Under the pieces are notes generated by a model. The model was given only the letters and a program-made list of their open reading frames with translations. It did no database searches and was not told where the DNA came from. This document shows positions 57,140 through 64,000 of a stretch of 64,000 nucleotides of DNA, piece by piece (the stretch's first letter is position 1; every line of letters begins with the position of its first letter). The stretch spans positions 48,721,569 through 48,785,568 of the forward strand of contig CM075766.1 of assembly GCA_037974665.1 (NCBI GenBank). The letters run 5' to 3'. Both the position numbers and the translations under genes were made by a program. Source of the stretch: Ehretia macrophylla (taxonomy: Eukaryota; Streptophyta; Magnoliopsida; Boraginales; Ehretiaceae).

Positions 57140-57560
57140 AAGACTGCTGTCCAAAGGTAAAATTTCATTCACTTTTTCCTTTGCAATCCAGTACCATGAT
57201 CGATTTGCAAATTTCTTAATGCAGCAAAACCTGAAGTTTGGGAATCCTACTACAATCTTACGAACATCCTCAATTATAGATCTTACTCTCCAATTTAAAG
57301 TAATACCCAGAAAATTGATTGTGTTAATCACTACTGTGCATCACTTTTAAAGGTGAAGTTTGTCTGCTAGAGTTGTGTTGTGAAGATGTACGTGTTTCTA
57401 ATTGCCAAGGCTTCTGCCTAAGCAGCATAATTGCAACAAATAGAAGAAGCTTGGCCAAAGACAAGATGGCCTTCCCAGATTCAACAAATGAACGTGATAG
57501 TTGTTTATGCATCAACATTAAATTTGAATTCAAAAATCTGTGGTGGCAACCATAAAGAAG
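57140..57560 (-). pseudogene. RNase H-like (RVT_3 type) relic
   Basis: On the - strand one frame shows FEFKFNVDA and then AEALAIRNTYIF; a second frame continues INTINFLG ... WRVRSIIEDVRKIVVGFPNF and FANRSWYWIAKE. This order (K-N-V-D-A; A-E-A-L-A; I-I-E-D-I-R; A-N-R) is that of the plant RNase H-like domain found at the end of LINE pol proteins and in small host proteins. Stops and a frameshift near 57330 make it non-functional. Whether it came from a LINE or a domesticated gene cannot be told. Confidence 0.6.
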
Positions 57561-58102
57561 AACTAAATTATTGTCATGCAGTTCCATTCATTCCCTCCCT
57601 GATACAATAGGTATGAGAAAGACTTACAAACGATCGCTACGTGTTTGGTGTATGGATCTCACATAGTGTGTCAAGTCCACATGCCAAACACATTTATCGT
57701 TTCCAAGCATTTTCTTAATAGATATTATATCTTTGTCACATTTATCTCTTCAACAAGCTTATAACGAACAAAACAGTTGTATGCTCCGATGGAGAGAAGG
57801 ACTTAATTTGAACTCTTGTGATGGTCAATACCCATGACAGAAACCCAGAAGTTAAGTTTCATTCAGGTAGGTTTGTCAAAGTTAGATTTTTATTCTGATT
57901 TTACATGTCTAATAATCAGAAGATTTGAAATTTAAATATAAACTGATTAAATTAATTTTAAGCATATTTGAATCGATTAAAACTTGAATCCGATTAATTC
58001 ATATATAAAAAATGAAATTCTTGTTGGCGACAGTTACTATAGTGTGCTAAGCATATGCAAAGCACCTAGCCTTATTTATACCAAATCGATCAATTCGACA
58101 TT

Positions 58103-58269
58103 GAGAAGCTGGTGACACAGGTTATAAAGATGGGAGTTGAAGTGATTGTACAGGCATGGACTAAGAACATTGGGAAATATTAGATATGGCCAAGAAGGCA
58201 GTTGAGAGAGATGGATCATCTCACATTGATTTGAATTCTTTACTTGATGAATTAAGGTCACTTCGCTGA
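58103..58269 (+). pseudogene. UGT73-like 3' relic
   Basis: EKLVTQVIKMGVEVIVQAW (58103-58159) matches the segment after the PSPG box in the UGT at 49704 (NEKLIINVLRIGVAVGTQRW). After a deletion and phase change, DMAKKAVERDGSSHIDLNSL followed by LDELRSLR ends at the TGA at 58267-58269, matching the usual UGT C-terminus. The rest of the gene is missing. It shows that a second, now lost, UGT gene stood about 8 kb away in the same orientation. Confidence 0.75.
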
Positions 58270-58472
58270 TGAGTTGCAGCGGATATGTTCCAGCTATAAG
58301 TGTTACAGAAGTATCATTTTTCTTCATTAATAGAAGATGAAGTATTTTAAGGCTGGCGTGATTTAGCCTTATTTTTCTCTTTCTCCCATAAATATAAAAG
58401 TCAATGCTTAGCCCTTGCTTCTACATCGAACATAATTAGTTCTTGGTAATTTTCCAATGCTCACTTGTCACC

Positions 58473-59150
58473 AGGGGTGGATCCAACTGAGGACCGAGGG
58501 GTCCAATATATATATATATTTTTAATTTATGTATATTTTTCGTCTTTAACATCTTCGTATAATTATTGGTTCCTCCAATTTAATTGACACACCATACACA
58601 TAATAATTGTCACCAATTCACCAACCATTTCTTTCTCTCTGTCTATATATATATATATATATATTTTTTTTCCACTCTCCCAACTTCATTTTTTAGTTTT
58701 GCCCTTTCACCTTTTCCTTTTCCCCCACTCTCCTTTCCTCATTCCTCTTTCCGTTTTCCCCCTCTCTATTTCCCTTTCTCCGTATTTTTTCCCTTTCCCC
58801 TTTTCCTCAATCCCTTTCCCGATAATAATTCTCTTCCACTCTTCCTGCAGGCCACAATCCTCTTCCTCTCTTCCATGACGCAAGTACACAGTCCTTTTTC
58901 CTCAATTTTAATTTTTAAAGCATACACACACAAAGGTAAAGTAGTAGATTATGAAAAATATTGTATAATATTTAATTTACATATTCTTTTTTGGTAAGTT
59001 AATTTTAAGCATAATTGTTGACATAAAGATATTTTTTTGGTGTATTTTCTACAAGCCAAAAAATACTGTACAAAAAAACACAGTATAATAAAATAAAATA
59101 AAATAAAAAATCTCAACCTCTTCAATATTAAGTTTCTAGATCCGTCCCTG
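58473..59150. mobile_element. Non-autonomous hAT-like transposon (678 bp)
   Basis: It begins CAGGGGTGGATC and ends GATCCGTCCCTG, an imperfect 12-bp terminal inverted repeat of the hAT CAGGG type. TTGTCAC stands on both sides (58466-58472 and 59151-59157), with a further C giving 8 bp depending on how the end is set. Inside are (TA)n tracts (58506-58519, 58644-58664) and a long pyrimidine-rich stretch (58665-58880). No transposase frame is present. Confidence 0.72.
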
Positions 59151-59639
59151 TTGTCACCAAAATTCTATTAAGCTAAGGAAAAAGAAAAAGGGGAAAAAGA
59201 AACAAGAGTATGTTTCTTAATTCTTAATGATATCCACAAGAAACTAATTTAAAATTCCAAAAGATGCATATGATCATTCATCACTCATCAACCACGCCAC
59301 CAAGGGGATAAATGGGAATCACTTCACCAAGAAGCTACGTGATTCAAAGAAAGGAAAAACTAATAATATATTTTGTATAGTATGAAAATTTTAAAAGTTA
59401 AAATAACGTTTTAAACATCTTTTAAATAAATGTGTGAATTTTGTCTGTATATAAAATTCACGTATTAAAAATAAGAGAGACATTTCGAAGCCCCTCCTTG
59501 TATAGTAATCATGATAATTGCTTAGTATCACTTGTTGAACACATCTTTCTTTTTGCTAATTACTTGTTGAACACATCTTGCTTGAGCTAAGAATGGCAAA
59601 ATAAGCACTCTTCTTATATCACAAGAAATTGATATTGTG
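59151..59639. other. Intergenic stretch after the hAT-like element
   Basis: AT-rich host DNA. I see no gene, repeat boundary or regulatory signal that I can support. Confidence 0.5.
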
Positions 59640-61360
59640 GGAAAAACATCAATATCACAGCTCATATGATTTTGACTATTGACTTATGTATCACAATTAT
59701 ATCCAGCCAATAAAGAAATAAAAAAAAATAAAGAAATAAAAAGACATAATCAAACATCTTATCTCACAAGGGACTAATCCCCTGAAAATCAATATTAACT
59801 CCCTTACCCACTAAGCAATATGCCCATTACGCTCTCTACGCAATTAAAATATCTTCACCAAATATTAAACACTATAAAACACTCCAAAATGGATTGATCA
59901 TTAATATAATCTGACCATACTACAACTCATATAATTATGATTCATACATGTGTGTTGTAATTATATCACGCTAAAGGGCGAAATAAAAGAAAAAATCACG
60001 TATCTTATTCCGCAAAAAACTATTTCACAAAAGAAATAGATCGTATCATATTAGCATTATCCCCTAAGCAATATGCCAATTATCCTGTGTCTACCTACGC
60101 ACCTACAGTATGCCAAAGAGTGTTAAGCACCCTAAACGTATTAATATAATATGGTCTTAAACCTTAGAATAGTAAAGCAAATTCTGCTCCCATAAAGGAA
60201 AAGGTGAACACCATATCATAATATTTGTAAAATATTCGGCTTTAAACTAATTTCATAAAGGATTTGTATTTGATTAATAATAACTTTAGTTCTTTGCTAC
60301 TGTTAGATTAAGTATTTTGAATCAGTTAATTAGATTCAATTCACCGTTAGAGCAGTTGACATACTTAAGTCATTAAAGGTAGGGTATCAGCATAGGCATT
60401 ACCTGATAATCGTGAATTGTCATAACGGGGTTGTCGTATATTTGAAGTGAAAAAAATTTGTAATATCTGTGACATGGCCAAAAAATGGCCCAAGTATTCT
60501 AGCGGCCCAAAAGCCCATCACATAGCAAGACACTTGTCATAAAATAGCATGTAAAGACGGATGGGAACCATTCCAAAAAAAAGGCAACCACACTACTATA
60601 AATAGTATAAGGAAAGTGACTAAAAGGTAACTAATCAATTCTTTGCTATTTCAAAAGTTGTCAATTTGTATACACTCGAGCTGAAAATTAATTCTCTCAA
60701 CCGATGAGGAATGCGGGAGATAAACCCCGTTGTTTCTTTCCTTTTCCTTATGCAGGAGCTCGATTCGAATTAGGGGATTGTGCGAAGTCCTCGGCTCGGC
60801 AAATTTCATACTCAACAATCTAATTTCAAGTTAGTTTTATAAAAAAGTTGTATTCAATTTATAAGAAATATCTCATCTCATCCACTAGCAAAACAATTAG
60901 TATCTAGGTGCAATTAAAATATATTCACCTAATATTATAATAATGCAAATTCACCTTCCATGATTATTGCAACTAGAGCATCGTATTTTTTTTTTTGTTT
61001 TAAAAGTGTAATATATATAATAAAGCAAAACTAATTTATAGTAAATATCTCAATTCACCCGCTAGCAATAGAATTAGTGTCTAGGTTCAGTGTATTGGAA
61101 GAGTTGGAGTTAATTCAATACAGGTAACATTAAAATATGATCCCTTATTGCTTGGAAGTCCTATATTATTGCGACGAGAACATCGTATTTCTGAAAGGAA
61201 AAAATTATAACATACAGTTCCACATTAATAAAATTTGTATTAATTTATAGTAGCTTAATACCTTATCTCACCCATTAGCAATACAGTTGATATCTAGGTG
61301 TCACTAAAATATCTTCACCATATATGATATATATTGAACACCCAAAACGGATTAATGGAA
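59640..61360. repeat. Cluster of degenerate dispersed repeats
   Basis: A motif of the form ATCTCACCCACTAGCAATA followed by TATCTAGGTGCAATTAAAAT and CTTCACCAAATATTAAACAC recurs in decayed form at about 59755-59900, 60000-60150, 60865-60950, 61045-61150 and 61262-61360. The first two sit in a longer duplication (about 59640-59910 and 59910-60140) that shares CATATGATT and TGTATCACAATTATATC elements. No coding sequence was found. Bases 60450-60830 contain CTATAAATAG and could be an LTR-like insert, but no duplication was found. Confidence 0.5.
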
Positions 61361-61388
61361 TATAACTTTCTTTTTCTTTTTCTTTTTT

Positions 61389-61792
61389 GGGTAAATTTTA
61401 TATTTAGTCCTCTATAGATTACATATTTTTTCAATATTATTTTTAATATTTCAAATTTTGTATATTAATTTTTAATATTTACAAAAATAATTTAAAATAA
61501 TTTCTATTGTTTAATATTAATTAATTTGATCCTTATTCTTATCGTTTTTAAAAAAATTAAATTTAATTTCTATTATTTAAAAAAAAATTAAATTTAGTCT
61601 CTATTCGTAACCCTATTTGAGACTAAATTAAAACTTTTAAAAAATACTAAAGATTAAATTGATTAATTTTGAACAATAAAAATTATTTTAAATTATTTTT
61701 ATAAACATTAAAAATTAGTAAAATTTTTTTAAAATATTAAAAATCAACTCAAAAAAATATAAAAATAATAGGAATTATATGCATAATTTACC
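61389..61792. mobile_element. Foldback MITE (about 404 bp, AT-rich)
   Basis: The left end GGTAAATTTTATATTTAGTC and the right end (inverted) GGTAAATTATGCATATAATT open two arms of nearly 200 bp that are imperfect reverse complements. The best part is AAAATAATTTAAAATAATTT in both arms. Flanks are T-rich, so the target duplication is unclear. Superfamily not assigned. Confidence 0.65.
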
Positions 61793-62036
61793 TTTTTTTT
61801 TTTTGTTAGTAAAAATGACCATAGTATACTAAAGCAAATTCATCACCTTCCATGTACGCTTCACCTAGGTGGGGACCACTTTCCTGCAAAAAGCAACAAG
61901 AGGTCCAAGAATAGATGACCACGTCCTGACCCAAATACACACGAACTCAAACTCCTTTTTCATCGGAATCTATGTTGCTTACAAACCAATCCCAACTCAA
62001 ACGTCTCATTCCCACCCCCCACCACAACCCCCAACA

Positions 62037-62064
62037 CCCCCCCCCCCCCCCCCCCCCCCCCCCC
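62037..62064 (+). repeat. Poly(C) run of 28 in the protease promoter
   Basis: 28 C in a row, inside a C-rich stretch (62010-62090), about 35 bp before the TATA box. Confidence 0.9.
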
Positions 62065-62096
62065 GCCCCTCCCAAAACCCCATCCTACCCTACCCC

Positions 62097-62103
62097 TATA
62101 AAA
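62097..62103 (+). promoter_or_regulatory. TATA box of the cysteine protease gene
   Basis: TATAAAA in CCCCTATAAAACCAG, 89 bp before the start codon; it would place the start of transcription near 62128. Confidence 0.7.
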
Positions 62104-62185
62104 CCAGTTTGCCCATCTTCTCTTCTTCCCTGCATCATATAACCACCCCCACCATTCTAACACCGAAAAAAAAAAAGGTGAAACA

Positions 62186-63862
<1,677 letters not shown>

Positions 63863-64000
63863 GTAAGCTTTAGCAGATACTCGTACTGGTTTATCTCTTT
63901 TTGGAATGAAATTAACCTCATACTTCATCATAGCATTATAATTTATTTAGTTGTCTTTTGCAGTTGCATATGTTAGATTTTGTTCAACTAAATATATCTT

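Noticed and set aside
58584-58997. Phe/Pro/Ser-rich open frame of 137 codons
   Set aside because: It is translation of (TA)n and C/T-rich DNA inside the hAT-like element.
60450-60832. Possible small solo LTR starting TGTGACATGG and ending CTCAACA
   Set aside because: A TATA-like box is present but no target duplication or partner LTR was found.

Overview
The window looks like nuclear DNA of a eudicot plant. It has intron-bearing and long-5'UTR plant genes (a family-1 UDP-glycosyltransferase, an IRX15-type DUF579 protein, a papain-type protease), chromodomain Ty3/gypsy LTR retrotransposons, and old copies of a plant pararetrovirus (Caulimoviridae). The species cannot be named from the sequence alone.

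Bases 1 to about 48,230 are a nested repeat block with no intact host gene. Its substrate is an endogenous pararetrovirus (EPRV). Three long copies are named here V2 (- strand, ORF 14442-17965), V4 (- strand, 27909-32120) and V5 (+ strand, 41435-47824), plus fragments (V1, 2982-4087). V2 and V4 lie head to tail; V4 and V5 diverge from a palindromic centre near 40.8 kb. The virus reads leader/promoter, N-terminal domain, movement protein, coat protein with zinc knuckle, protease, reverse transcriptase and RNase H in one frame. V4 and V5 lack the movement protein; V2 keeps it but lacks protease, RT and RNase H. All copies are broken.

LTR elements then inserted into the viral DNA, most with exact 5-bp target duplications: a Del/Tekay-like element A1 (4088-13860, CTGTT); a related element cut by the left edge (1-2981); a solo LTR E (18434-27786, AATCT) that contains solo LTR C (20935-26275, GAAAT), which contains solo LTR B1 (23390-26234, GCAAC); a protease/RT-deleted element G2 on the - strand (32153-40202, GCCAA); and solo LTR B2 (42637-45384, CAGAT).

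The most unusual signal lies inside these LTRs. Five families that differ strongly in sequence all carry the same internal layout: a GTGAGRG splice-donor-like site, about 1.1-1.3 kb later (longer in E) a short hairpin whose stem sequence differs between families while pairing is kept, then a CAG acceptor-like site. In four of the five, a short reading frame, acidic in its conserved part, follows in the same intron phase. In one family pair 12 of 16 base differences in that frame fall at third codon positions. This looks like a conserved LTR-internal intron and mini-exon.

From 48.2 kb on the DNA is host-like: two poly(A)-ended LINE-like fragments, an intronless UGT73-type glycosyltransferase gene (49704-51212), an IRX15-like xylan gene (54204-55187), a 7-kb spacer with an RNase H-like relic, a UGT relic, a hAT-like non-autonomous transposon, a family of short degenerate repeats and a foldback MITE, and finally the first three coding exons of an RD21-like cysteine protease running off the right edge. 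The three host genes show no operon-like relation; they are independent transcription units.
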